5,628 bases of DNA from a bacterium (GTDB lineage Bacteria > Patescibacteriota > Gracilibacteria > JAUYGZ01 > DAOVYC01): the NCBI GenBank assembly GCA_030635805.1, contig DAOVYC010000049.1, forward strand, positions 1-5,628. The letters are read 5' to 3'. The translations under genes and the position numbers were made by a program. Below, in pieces: positions 1 to 4,590 of the stretch (position 1 is its first letter; each line of letters begins with the position of its first letter). The notes under the pieces were generated by a model that saw only the letters and a list, made by a program, of their open reading frames with translations, was not told where the DNA came from and searched no databases.

Positions 1-164
1 CCTTCGACGGAGCTCAGGACCTTCGGGATGATGTTGTTGATCATCCGTGGGCGGGAGTAACGAGTTTTAAGAAAAAATTTGGTGGAGAGGGGGTTGAGTT
101 TAGTGAACCGTTTGATCTGGTGCTGAGGCCGCTGGTTTATTCAGCTTATAAACTGTTTTCCTAG
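1..164 (+). CDS. FemA/FemB-family peptidoglycan bridge aminoacyltransferase, C-terminal end (5' partial)
   Basis: Only the last 53 residues are present. The first full codon is at position 3 and the stop TAG is at 162-164. The readable tail contains HPWAGVTSFKKKFGG followed by VEF, then FDLVLRPLVYSAYKLF. This closely resembles the C-terminus of FemA/FemB/FemX enzymes, where a W-A-G-[IV]-T-x-F-K-x-x-F-G-G stretch precedes a D-L-V-x-x-P-L-x-Y end. Known family members are cytoplasmic GNAT-fold enzymes that transfer amino acids from aminoacyl-tRNA to the stem peptide of lipid-linked peptidoglycan precursors. Substrate and amino acid cannot be inferred from this fragment. The N-terminal domain and catalytic region lie outside the window. 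The downstream membrane-protein gene is on the same strand after 96 bases, so co-transcription is possible but not shown. The family is fairly certain; the exact function is not. Confidence 0.8.
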   Translation, partial: FDGAQDLRDDVVDHPWAGVTSFKKKFGGEGVEFSEPFDLVLRPLVYSAYKLFS

Positions 165-199
165 AATAAGGCAGGTCTTGACCTATCGGGATGCATTTG

Positions 200-268
200 T
201 TGCGAAACAGGAGGAAATTGCGTAAGATGATTCTGATTAAAGATCATATTAATTATATTTATGACTAA
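200..268 (+). promoter_or_regulatory. Leader with a strong SD, a 13-codon mini-ORF and a weak promoter candidate
   Basis: AGGAGG at 209-214 is the only strong Shine-Dalgarno sequence in the window, but it lies 46 bases before the ATG of the 208-residue gene. It better fits a tiny ORF, ATG 227 to TAA 268 (13 codons), with a rather long spacing of 12 bases. The same frame opens at ATG 191. The mini-ORF stop region overlaps the ATG at 261 by 8 bases, the geometry of translational coupling. Alternatively, TTGCGA (200-205) and TAAGAT (223-228) at 17-bp spacing could be a weak promoter, giving a short SD-less leader. The two readings conflict and neither is proven. Confidence 0.25.
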
Positions 269-887
269 AAGAATTCACATTGACGATGAAGATGAAAAAG
301 ATTCTTCAGGGGAAAATGAGGTTGCGGATGATGGTCAGAAACAAGAACAAGAAGAAGATGCGGAAATGCCAATTCCTGTTGTTTTAAAAAATTTAGAAGA
401 TGATTTGGAGCCTTTTGAGGATGAGACGACCAGAGTTATTCGGAGAGAACAGATAAATCTGGACAAAATTATGGAAGGGGCGGGAACCAAGTTTTACGTG
501 ACGGGAGATACGGTAAAAATAGGCGCTAAGGAGTTTTTGGATCTTTCGGAAAAGCATGACATGGATCAGGTGCTTCATTTGGAAAAAGAGGAGATCGTGA
601 TTTCTTCAAAACTGCTTGCCGGCATAGCACGAGCCGATGTAATAGAAGAGGAAGAAGAAGAGCTTCAGTATATTGATGCGGCGGCGGTAGGACTTTTTAT
701 AGCCGGATTTATCGGAGGGCTTGTTGGGATTTTTGTTTCCAAAATTGCTTATGTGCATACCGCGTCCTGGGTGATTTTCTTTGTGAGTATGGCCATGCTG
801 ATTTCCTACGTTTATCAAGGAATTCGAACCGGGTTTATCAAGAGGCTTTGGAAGAAGTATTTGGCGAAGATGGCTAAATACGAATAA
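261..887 (+). CDS. Acidic membrane protein of unknown function with a C-terminal two-helix hairpin
   Basis: I do not recognise this 208-residue protein. Residues 1 to about 57 are strongly acidic and probably disordered, with runs of D and E. Residues 58-128 form a mixed soluble domain. An E-rich run (129-134) then leads into two hydrophobic segments, about 139-163 (glycine-rich, with IAGFIGG) and 168-188, joined by a very short turn around YVHTAS. The tail 189-208 is basic (R, K, W). By the positive-inside rule both ends should be cytoplasmic, with the hairpin dipping into the membrane. There is no signal peptide. The ATG at 261 is the only usual start in frame, since a TGA sits upstream at 234-236, and no SD lies at normal distance. 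It follows a FemA/B-type gene and converges on rsmA, so context gives no firm role. The coding call is good; function is unknown. Confidence 0.8.
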   Translation: MTKRIHIDDEDEKDSSGENEVADDGQKQEQEEDAEMPIPVVLKNLEDDLEPFEDETTRVIRREQINLDKIMEGAGTKFYVTGDTVKIGAKEFLDLSEKHDMDQVLHLEKEEIVISSKLLAGIARADVIEEEEEELQYIDAAAVGLFIAGFIGGLVGIFVSKIAYVHTASWVIFFVSMAMLISYVYQGIRTGFIKRLWKKYLAKMAKYE

Positions 888-903
888 TCGAAGATTATTC
901 GTA
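879..903. terminator. Perfect 11-bp hairpin over the stop codon; possible bidirectional terminator
   Basis: TACGAATAATC (879-889) and GATTATTCGTA (893-903) are perfectly complementary around a 3-base loop. The stem contains the TAA (885-887) of the upstream gene and lies between two convergent genes, where a shared terminator is expected. The stem is AT-rich and no T-tract follows on either strand, so an intrinsic terminator is uncertain. The arms carry the ACGAAT word that recurs elsewhere, so it may instead be repeat-derived. Confidence 0.4.
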
Positions 904-920
904 GAATCAGGAATTACGAA

Positions 921-1763
921 TTACGATAGTTCTTCCAGCAACTTTTCCCACTGCTCAAAGGTGAGTTTTTGGGGGCGGATTCTGGGATCGAGATTGAGGC
1001 TGGTGAGAAGCTGCTCGATTTCTAGTTTTTCTCGATGTAGACCGTTGGTGAGATTATTGGCTAAGGTTTTTCGGGGTTGAGCGAAGGCAATCTTGATGAA
1101 CTTGAGAAATTTTTCGAAGTCGCAATTGATTCTTGGTTGATCGAGAACGGTGAGTTTAAGAACGGCAGACTCAACTTTTGGCTGAGGTTTAAAAGCGGTT
1201 TTGGGAACGGTACAAATAATTTCCGGATCGCTGAAAACTTTGATCATGAGGGAAAGAACACTGCCTTCGGAAGAGCAGATCTTTTGGGCGACTTCTTTTT
1301 GGATTAATAAAACCATCAAAGATGGTTTTTGGTGAGATAGGTGGGATTTGTGAGACGCTTGAGACGCTTGGGATGGGGATTTTGAGTGATGTTGATACAG
1401 AAAATGTCTGATTATCGGAGAGGTGATGTAGTACGGGATGTTGGCGATGACCTTGAAGGTGCCACCCCCCTTAGTCCCCCCTGCATCAGGGGGGAAAACC
1501 TGGAAATTCAAGACATCCTCATGGATGATTTCGAGGTTTTTTGTTCCGGCGAATTGAATTTTAAGGCCGGGGATAAGATCGTCGTCGATTTCGAGGGCTT
1601 TGACGTGTCCGGCGTGCTTGACGAGTTCTTCTGTCAGGGCTCCCCTTCCGGTGCCCACTTCAATTATTAAATCGCTTTTGGTAACTTCTCCGGCTTCAAT
1701 AATTTTTTGAAGGACAGCTTTGTCGTGTAGGAAATTTTGACCTAATCGTTTTTTGGCTTTCAT
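921..1763 (-). CDS. rsmA: 16S rRNA (adenine(1518)-N(6)/adenine(1519)-N(6))-dimethyltransferase RsmA/KsgA
   Basis: The 280-residue protein methylates the two adjacent adenines near the 3' end of 16S rRNA during late small-subunit assembly, using S-adenosylmethionine. Family motifs appear in order: LGQNFL at residues 7-12, the SAM-binding EVGTGRGALT at 35-44, acidic E58 and D83 at the expected cofactor positions, catalytic NIPY at 108-111, QKEVA at 155-159, and FKPQPKVESAVL in the C-terminal half. Overall length is normal, but two loops between conserved motifs hold low-complexity inserts: about residues 90-101 (PPDAGGTKGGG) and about 125-148, rich in S, Q and H with a three-residue period. Each coincides with a DNA repeat and both keep the frame. 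The ATG at 1763 is chosen because the LGQNF motif follows closely, as in the family. No SD is visible; a good promoter lies about 40-67 bases upstream. The function call is secure. Confidence 0.97.
   Translation of the reverse strand: MKAKKRLGQNFLHDKAVLQKIIEAGEVTKSDLIIEVGTGRGALTEELVKHAGHVKALEIDDDLIPGLKIQFAGTKNLEIIHEDVLNFQVFPPDAGGTKGGGTFKVIANIPYYITSPIIRHFLYQHHSKSPSQASQASHKSHLSHQKPSLMVLLIQKEVAQKICSSEGSVLSLMIKVFSDPEIICTVPKTAFKPQPKVESAVLKLTVLDQPRINCDFEKFLKFIKIAFAQPRKTLANNLTNGLHREKLEIEQLLTSLNLDPRIRPQKLTFEQWEKLLEELS
1309..1329. repeat. Perfect 9-bp hairpin inside rsmA, next to the 9-bp repeat array
   Basis: AAAACCATC (1309-1317) and GATGGTTTT (1321-1329) pair perfectly around an AAA loop. On the plus strand it ends in five T residues, like an intrinsic terminator, although it lies inside the minus-strand rsmA frame, where it encodes the K-P-S-L-M-V-L region. 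It abuts the 9-bp tandem repeat that starts three bases later, so hairpin and array may have arrived together. The structure is seen directly; its role is unknown. Confidence 0.6.
1332..1376. repeat. Tandem array of five 9-bp units inside rsmA
   Basis: Read on the plus strand in 9-base steps, the units are GTGAGATAG, GTGGGATTT, GTGAGACGC, TTGAGACGC and TTGGGATGG, with consensus near KTGRGAYNN. The exact word GAGACGCTT occurs twice in tandem (1352-1360 and 1361-1369). On the coding minus strand each unit gives a tripeptide ending in S-Q or S-H (residues 130-144 of RsmA), so the array lengthens a loop without a frameshift. The same unit type recurs at 2824-2868. Confidence 0.75.
1463..1494. repeat. 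C-rich repeat with a GC hairpin inside rsmA
   Basis: Two similar C-runs, CCACCCCCCTTAG and TCCCCCCTG, are followed by a perfect inverted repeat. CCCCCCTG (1476-1483) pairs with CAGGGGGG (1487-1494) around a CAT loop. In the minus-strand frame this encodes the loop PDAGGTKGGG just before the catalytic NIPY motif of RsmA. From general knowledge, similar C6/G6 hairpin elements are dispersed in some bacterial genomes; a relation to those is inference. Confidence 0.65.
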
Positions 1764-1788
1764 GCGATCTTTAGTTCAGGAGTAAAGT

Positions 1789-1801
1789 GTGATAGCATCA
1801 C
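1789..1801. promoter_or_regulatory. 13-bp palindrome at the predicted rsmA transcription start
   Basis: GTGAT (1789-1793), AGC, ATCAC (1797-1801) is a short perfect inverted repeat placed immediately downstream of the predicted minus-strand -10 of rsmA, over the expected transcription start. It could be a small operator or a hairpin at the 5' end of the mRNA. With 5-bp arms, chance is a real alternative. Confidence 0.3.
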
Positions 1802-1802
1802 C

Positions 1803-1830
1803 ATAATAGGACACGAATCTAACGAATCAA
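1803..1830 (-). promoter_or_regulatory. Sigma70-type promoter for rsmA
   Basis: On the minus strand TTGATT (1830-1825) and TATTAT (1808-1803) are separated by 16 bp, each close to the -35 and -10 consensus. Transcription would start near 1796, giving an SD-less leader of about 33 bases before the rsmA ATG at 1763. The promoter lies in the divergent gap shared with the gene starting at 1861; no convincing plus-strand promoter was found there. Confidence 0.5.
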
Positions 1831-1846
1831 ACGAATAATAACGAAT
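1813..1846. repeat. Four spaced ACGAAT repeats in the rsmA/1861 divergent gap
   Basis: ACGAAT occurs at 1813, 1822, 1831 and 1841, that is at 9, 9 and 10-base spacing. The same word is found in the convergent gap at 880-885 and 916-921. Part of the array overlaps the rsmA -35 element. The array reads open in the frame of the downstream gene from 1810 but contains no start codon, so it is treated as intergenic. Confidence 0.6.
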
Positions 1847-1860
1847 ATGAACTAGATAGT

Positions 1861-2889
1861 ATGAATTTGGCGAAATTTCTGATCTTTAGCAAGAAGGCAA
1901 AAAAGAATCGTTTGATTCAGGCGGTTTTGGGGATGAAGAAAAGCGGGGTGTTTAGGGGAGCGAAATTTGATTTGTATACTCCGACACTTGACCCCCAGCA
2001 CTTAGTCGTGGTTTTTGGACAGTCACATCCGGTTCTGACGGGAAAAATAAATAATCGACAATTGAAACAGATTGTAGGGTGTCAGTCGAGGCTGGTGATG
2101 TACTACGCTTATTTTCATGGTACTTACGGGATAAAGAAGTTTGGGGGAGAAGGTCTGCATGGAGATGTAAATGATTTGTATTTATCGGTAGGAAAAACAG
2201 GGCCGCTTTATGAAGCGGCCATGAAACAGTTTTTTCCGGGGCTGACGAAGGAGAAAATGACCTGGCGGGACATGTACGATACGGCCAAAAAAATCATTTT
2301 TTATCTAGGTGGTCTTTGGCGTGATGCCCTCCGAACAAAAAACGATCCTGAAATACGAAAATATGCCCAGACCGTGGATGGGCAGGCCTATTATGATTTT
2401 CTTACCCCGGCGGACATAGTGATTTATCCGGTAGAAGGAGAAAAGCAGTATCAACACGTTCTGGAGAATGTAAAGAAACTGGAAAGAGAAATTGAAGCGA
2501 TGGATAATAATTATGATTATCGGGTTGCCAAGTCAAAGCTGGGCAAAACAAATAAGCGAAGTGATTTTTCGGAGAAAGAAATTCGACTTTTAAAACAACG
2601 CGGAGAGTTAGTAAAAGAGTTTAATCGGGTTTTGGGGAGCGACTTTAGAGAGCGAGCCACCATGCAAATCATGAGGGAGCGGGCGGATAAAGAGGAAATT
2701 ACGGTGTTTACGATGGGAGTGGCGCACAGGAAAAATTATAGAAAGTTGGTGAATGAATATCTCAAAAATACCCGAACCGCCTTCTTGTTTGTACGAGCAC
2801 CGGAACTGATACCGAGGTATTGGGTGGGGATTGTGGGACTATTGGGACTTTTGGGATTCTTGGGGTTGGTTTGGGGCTGGGTGGTCTAA
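1861..2889 (+). CDS. Possible TIKI/TraB/EreA-superfamily protein with a C-terminal membrane tail
   Basis: The 342-residue protein has a hydrophobic strand ending in GQSH (G53-x-x-H56, context LVVVFGQSHPVLTG) and a second near the end reading FTMGVAH (G286-x-x-H289). Paired G-x-x-H motifs, one near each end of the domain and each after a beta strand, are typical of the TIKI/TraB/EreA/ChaN-like superfamily, which includes metalloproteases and esterases. Assignment rests only on these motifs and is tentative. Residues about 200-265 are charged and helical, probably a coiled coil or insertion. Residues 320-342 form a hydrophobic G-L-L/G-F-L segment that could anchor the C-terminus in the membrane; its DNA is a 9-bp repeat array. 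ATG 1861 is the first usual start, since a TAG lies in frame at 1807 and no start codon lies between. No SD is visible. The 3' end overlaps the convergent gene by 51 bases. Confidence 0.75.
   Translation: MNLAKFLIFSKKAKKNRLIQAVLGMKKSGVFRGAKFDLYTPTLDPQHLVVVFGQSHPVLTGKINNRQLKQIVGCQSRLVMYYAYFHGTYGIKKFGGEGLHGDVNDLYLSVGKTGPLYEAAMKQFFPGLTKEKMTWRDMYDTAKKIIFYLGGLWRDALRTKNDPEIRKYAQTVDGQAYYDFLTPADIVIYPVEGEKQYQHVLENVKKLEREIEAMDNNYDYRVAKSKLGKTNKRSDFSEKEIRLLKQRGELVKEFNRVLGSDFRERATMQIMRERADKEEITVFTMGVAHRKNYRKLVNEYLKNTRTAFLFVRAPELIPRYWVGIVGLLGLLGFLGLVWGWVV
2201..2220. repeat. 8-bp GC-rich hairpin within the 1861-2889 gene
   Basis: GGCCGCTT (2201-2208) pairs perfectly with AAGCGGCC (2213-2220) around a TATG loop. 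It is inside the coding frame (G-P-L-Y-E-A-A) and no T-tract follows, so it is not a standard terminator. It may be chance, or an mRNA structure. Confidence 0.45.
2824..2868. repeat. Second tandem array of five 9-bp units, at the convergent gene overlap
   Basis: The units are GTGGGGATT, GTGGGACTA, TTGGGACTT, TTGGGATTC and TTGGGGTTG, the same family as the array in rsmA and with the same period. On the plus strand they encode the G-x-x repeat of the predicted membrane tail of the 1861-2889 protein. On the minus strand they encode the Q-P-Q-E-S-Q-K-S-Q end of the 2839-3699 protein and supply its TAG stop at 2841-2839. Confidence 0.75.
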
Positions 2890-3699
2890 AAACATTGATA
2901 AATCAAGGTCAGAAGACGTTCCGGGCTTATTAAAATCATCATCATATATTATTAATTCCTCGAGCCGACTTTTTTCTTTTAGGTAGTCTTTCGTTGATTG
3001 CATATTCATAATTTCTATCCAGATTTGGTTAATGGCTTCATTGCTGACCGGTGGTTCTTTACCACTTAAATAGGATCTGAGTAATTCTCTGATTTTTATA
3101 CCAATAGGTATATTTTTGTCGAGAGAAAGGTTATAGAAAATGGTAATTTGATTGTGATCTTCCGGGGTGAGCTTGGCCCCCAGCCCTTTTTCAATTGCTC
3201 TTTCAATATTTCTGATTAAAACCTTCGCAGGCTCATCGTCATATTCATATTGGATAGCTTCAAGTATTTCGTCTTTGTTTAATATTGAAGGGAAAAAATC
3301 TTCAGTTATTTTAAGTAGTTTCTTAATAAGCTCCTCGGTTATGTAGCTCTCATTGGAGAAGCCTGTCCCCAGGAGCCCCGCAATCTTAGTTTCGATTTTA
3401 GTTTTTTCCTCTTGTGTAAGAGGATATTTTTCTCTCAAAAGAGATAATCTATCACTACAGGCGTTTGTAATTGCGTCTGAAATTTTTTGAACCGCTTTCT
3501 TGTTTTCGATTAAAGTATCTTCTTCCAGTGGTTTTAGTTCTTCTTGTTCTTCGGGCGTGAAGAAGGAGTGAATGTTTTTAGAAGTTGCTTTAAGAATGTC
3601 ATTTATTTTATCTGCTTCACTTTCATCAAAAGACTCCGTTTTGTTATCACGGGGGTCTGTGGTGACTATTTCCTGGGTTCCTTTTTCTTTATCCGGCAT
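2839..3699 (-). CDS. Hydrophilic helix-rich protein of unknown function
   Basis: I do not recognise this 286-residue protein. Residues 1-35 are polar and acidic and probably disordered. The rest is dominated by charged amphipathic helices with many E, K, D and I residues, and no signal peptide or membrane segment is visible. No catalytic motif stands out. The last residues (QPQESQKSQ) are encoded by the 9-bp repeat array, so the native C-terminus may have been altered by repeat insertion. The gene is AT-rich compared with rsmA and thrS. The ATG at 3699 is preceded by an A/T-only leader without SD, and a strong promoter with an extended -10 lies just upstream. Its promoter overlaps the end of 3738-4442, whose product has the same general architecture, so the two may form a functional pair; paralogy is not evident by eye. 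Coding status is supported by length and a dedicated promoter. Confidence 0.75.
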   Translation of the reverse strand: MPDKEKGTQEIVTTDPRDNKTESFDESEADKINDILKATSKNIHSFFTPEEQEELKPLEEDTLIENKKAVQKISDAITNACSDRLSLLREKYPLTQEEKTKIETKIAGLLGTGFSNESYITEELIKKLLKITEDFFPSILNKDEILEAIQYEYDDEPAKVLIRNIERAIEKGLGAKLTPEDHNQITIFYNLSLDKNIPIGIKIRELLRSYLSGKEPPVSNEAINQIWIEIMNMQSTKDYLKEKSRLEELIIYDDDFNKPGTSSDLDLSMFLDHPAPNQPQESQKSQ

Positions 3700-3726
3700 T
3701 TTTATTTTTTTATTTATTTCTGTATT

Positions 3727-3755
3727 ATTATAACATATTATTGTGAATTAGTAAA
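3727..3755 (-). promoter_or_regulatory. Extended -10 promoter for the 2839-3699 gene
   Basis: On the minus strand TTTACT (3755-3750) is followed after 17 bp by a perfect TATAAT (3732-3727), preceded by TG one base upstream (TGTTATAAT), an extended -10. Transcription would start near 3720, giving an A-rich, SD-free leader of about 20 bases. The -35 lies within the 3' end of the upstream gene, so the second gene can be transcribed independently. Confidence 0.6.
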
Positions 3756-4442
3756 TAAATTTATGGTTTCTTTTTCTATATCAGATATAAAGAGCTGGAT
3801 AAAAGAAGAATTCTCCTCCTTTAGTTTAATTATTAGTTCATTTATTTCATTAAGTTTTTCACCGGTATGCTTCAGTAATTCAAGTTTTTTTTCTTTGGGT
3901 ATTTTTAAGATTATTTTTTCGTGTTTTTCAAGTTCTTCCTCTGATATTTCGCCGGGTTTTTGCAGGTGCATATAAGCAAATTTTTGGCTGAGCAGAAGGA
4001 TATTGTCAATAATCTCAAGGATTGACTTGTTGTAATTTTCAATTGGTTTTTCGTTTACCGCAATGGCTCCTTTTAGGAAAGCTTGGGCGTGAGTTATTAT
4101 TTCTTCTTTGATTTCTTCCTTTACTGGACCAAGAGAAATATATGATTTTAATTGAATTTCTATTTCGCGCAGATATATAAAGAGCTCTTCTTTTTCTTTT
4201 TCCGAAACAGATAACACATTATTTATTATTCCTCTTACCGGTTTAATACAATTTCGATTAATGTTATCCGCCGCTATCTCTTTCTTCTCCTTCGGCTGTT
4301 CCGGCGTTTCGGGCTGACTGTGTTCATTCAGGGTAGATTTAGGGACCTTGGAGCGTCGACCACCTCTATTACTGGGTAGATCGTTTGCGTCTAATGGTTG
4401 GTCCTTTGCGCTTGATTCAAATGTATTTTCTTCGTTTGACAT
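3738..4442 (-). CDS. Hydrophilic, coiled-coil-like protein of unknown function
   Basis: I do not recognise this 234-residue protein. Residues 1 to about 57 are low-complexity and polar, with a basic patch (RGGRRSK, about 26-32) and a P/E/K-rich stretch (about residues 44-54), likely disordered. From about residue 65 the sequence is almost entirely charged amphipathic helix with long E/K/I/L runs, suggesting a helical bundle or coiled coil. No signal peptide, membrane span or catalytic signature is visible. Base composition is low: 60-base lines sampled inside it are about 25-28% G+C, against about 43-47% in lines from the 1861-2889 gene and thrS. It lies head-to-head with thrS across 148 bases. 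Its own promoter is within that gap and no SD precedes the ATG at 4442. It could be a fast-evolving lineage-specific gene or recently acquired; neither is shown. Confidence 0.75.
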   Translation of the reverse strand: MSNEENTFESSAKDQPLDANDLPSNRGGRRSKVPKSTLNEHSQPETPEQPKEKKEIAADNINRNCIKPVRGIINNVLSVSEKEKEELFIYLREIEIQLKSYISLGPVKEEIKEEIITHAQAFLKGAIAVNEKPIENYNKSILEIIDNILLLSQKFAYMHLQKPGEISEEELEKHEKIILKIPKEKKLELLKHTGEKLNEINELIIKLKEENSSFIQLFISDIEKETINLFTNSQ

Positions 4443-4464
4443 AAGTACTATAATTAGTTGTAAT
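4436..4464 (+). promoter_or_regulatory. thrS: Sigma70-type promoter for thrS
   Basis: A perfect -35 hexamer TTGACA (4436-4441) is followed after 17 bp by TGTAAT (4459-4464), one mismatch from TATAAT. Transcription would start near 4471 and leave a leader of about 120 bases before thrS. The -35 overlaps the start codon of the divergent gene, and the -10 lies in the right half of an inverted repeat that also contains the opposing -10. Confidence 0.55.
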
Positions 4465-4470
4465 TATAGT
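4447..4470. promoter_or_regulatory. 24-bp perfect inverted repeat between divergent promoters; operator candidate
   Basis: ACTATAATTA (4447-4456), GTTG, TAATTATAGT (4461-4470) is a perfect 10-bp-arm inverted repeat. It covers the -10 elements of the thrS promoter and of the opposing promoter, the usual position of a repressor site. AT-rich palindromes also arise by chance and by shared -10 sequence, so operator function is inference. Confidence 0.45.
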
Positions 4471-4490
4471 TAATTGTAAAGGGAATGCAA
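4463..4490 (-). promoter_or_regulatory. Promoter for the 3738-4442 gene
   Basis: On the minus strand TTGCAT (4490-4485) and a perfect TATAAT (4468-4463) are spaced 16 bp apart. Transcription would begin near 4456, leaving an SD-free leader of about 14 bases before the ATG at 4442. It overlaps the thrS promoter on the other strand, so the two polymerases would compete. Confidence 0.5.
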
Positions 4491-4590
4491 GGGGAATATC
4501 GACTATTATTTATTAATTATTATTTATCAATTACGATTTACATTTTACTCTTTCAACCTTAACTATTAAACTGTCGATAGTAATTAACAG
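4471..4590 (+). other. AT-rich thrS leader
   Basis: About 120 bases lie between the predicted thrS start and its ATG. They include a nearly pure A/T stretch (4503-4528) and a 7-base pair of complementary words, TATCGAC (4497-4503) and GTCGATA (4573-4579), 69 bases apart. No T-box specifier structure, terminator hairpin with T-tract, or SD is visible. I see no further defined element. Confidence 0.35.

Noticed and set aside
173..184. AGGTC-TT-GACCT inverted repeat as a terminator after the FemA/B gene
   Set aside because: A 5-bp arm with a 2-base loop cannot form a stable hairpin, and no T-tract follows.
178..206. TTGACC at 178-183 as a -35 box
   Set aside because: No acceptable -10 lies 16-18 bp downstream (the position holds TGCGAA).
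1332..1376. CRISPR-like array
   Set aside because: Units are 9 bp, directly abutting and without spacers, and no cas gene is present; this is a simple tandem repeat.
1386..1670. 94-codon plus-strand frame opposite rsmA (also 1077-1307)
   Set aside because: These lie antisense to well-conserved RsmA motifs and show no independent start signal or family resemblance.
3544..3975. 143-codon plus-strand frame rich in F, I and S, resembling a membrane protein
   Set aside because: The composition is what the complement of K/E-rich helical coding yields; it spans the end of one minus gene and the start of another, including the intervening promoter.
4471..4590. T-box riboswitch or attenuator in the thrS leader
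   Set aside because: The leader is short and AT-rich, with no T-box-like conserved sequence or terminator hairpin; the TATCGAC/GTCGATA pair is only 7 bp over a 69-base gap and may be chance.
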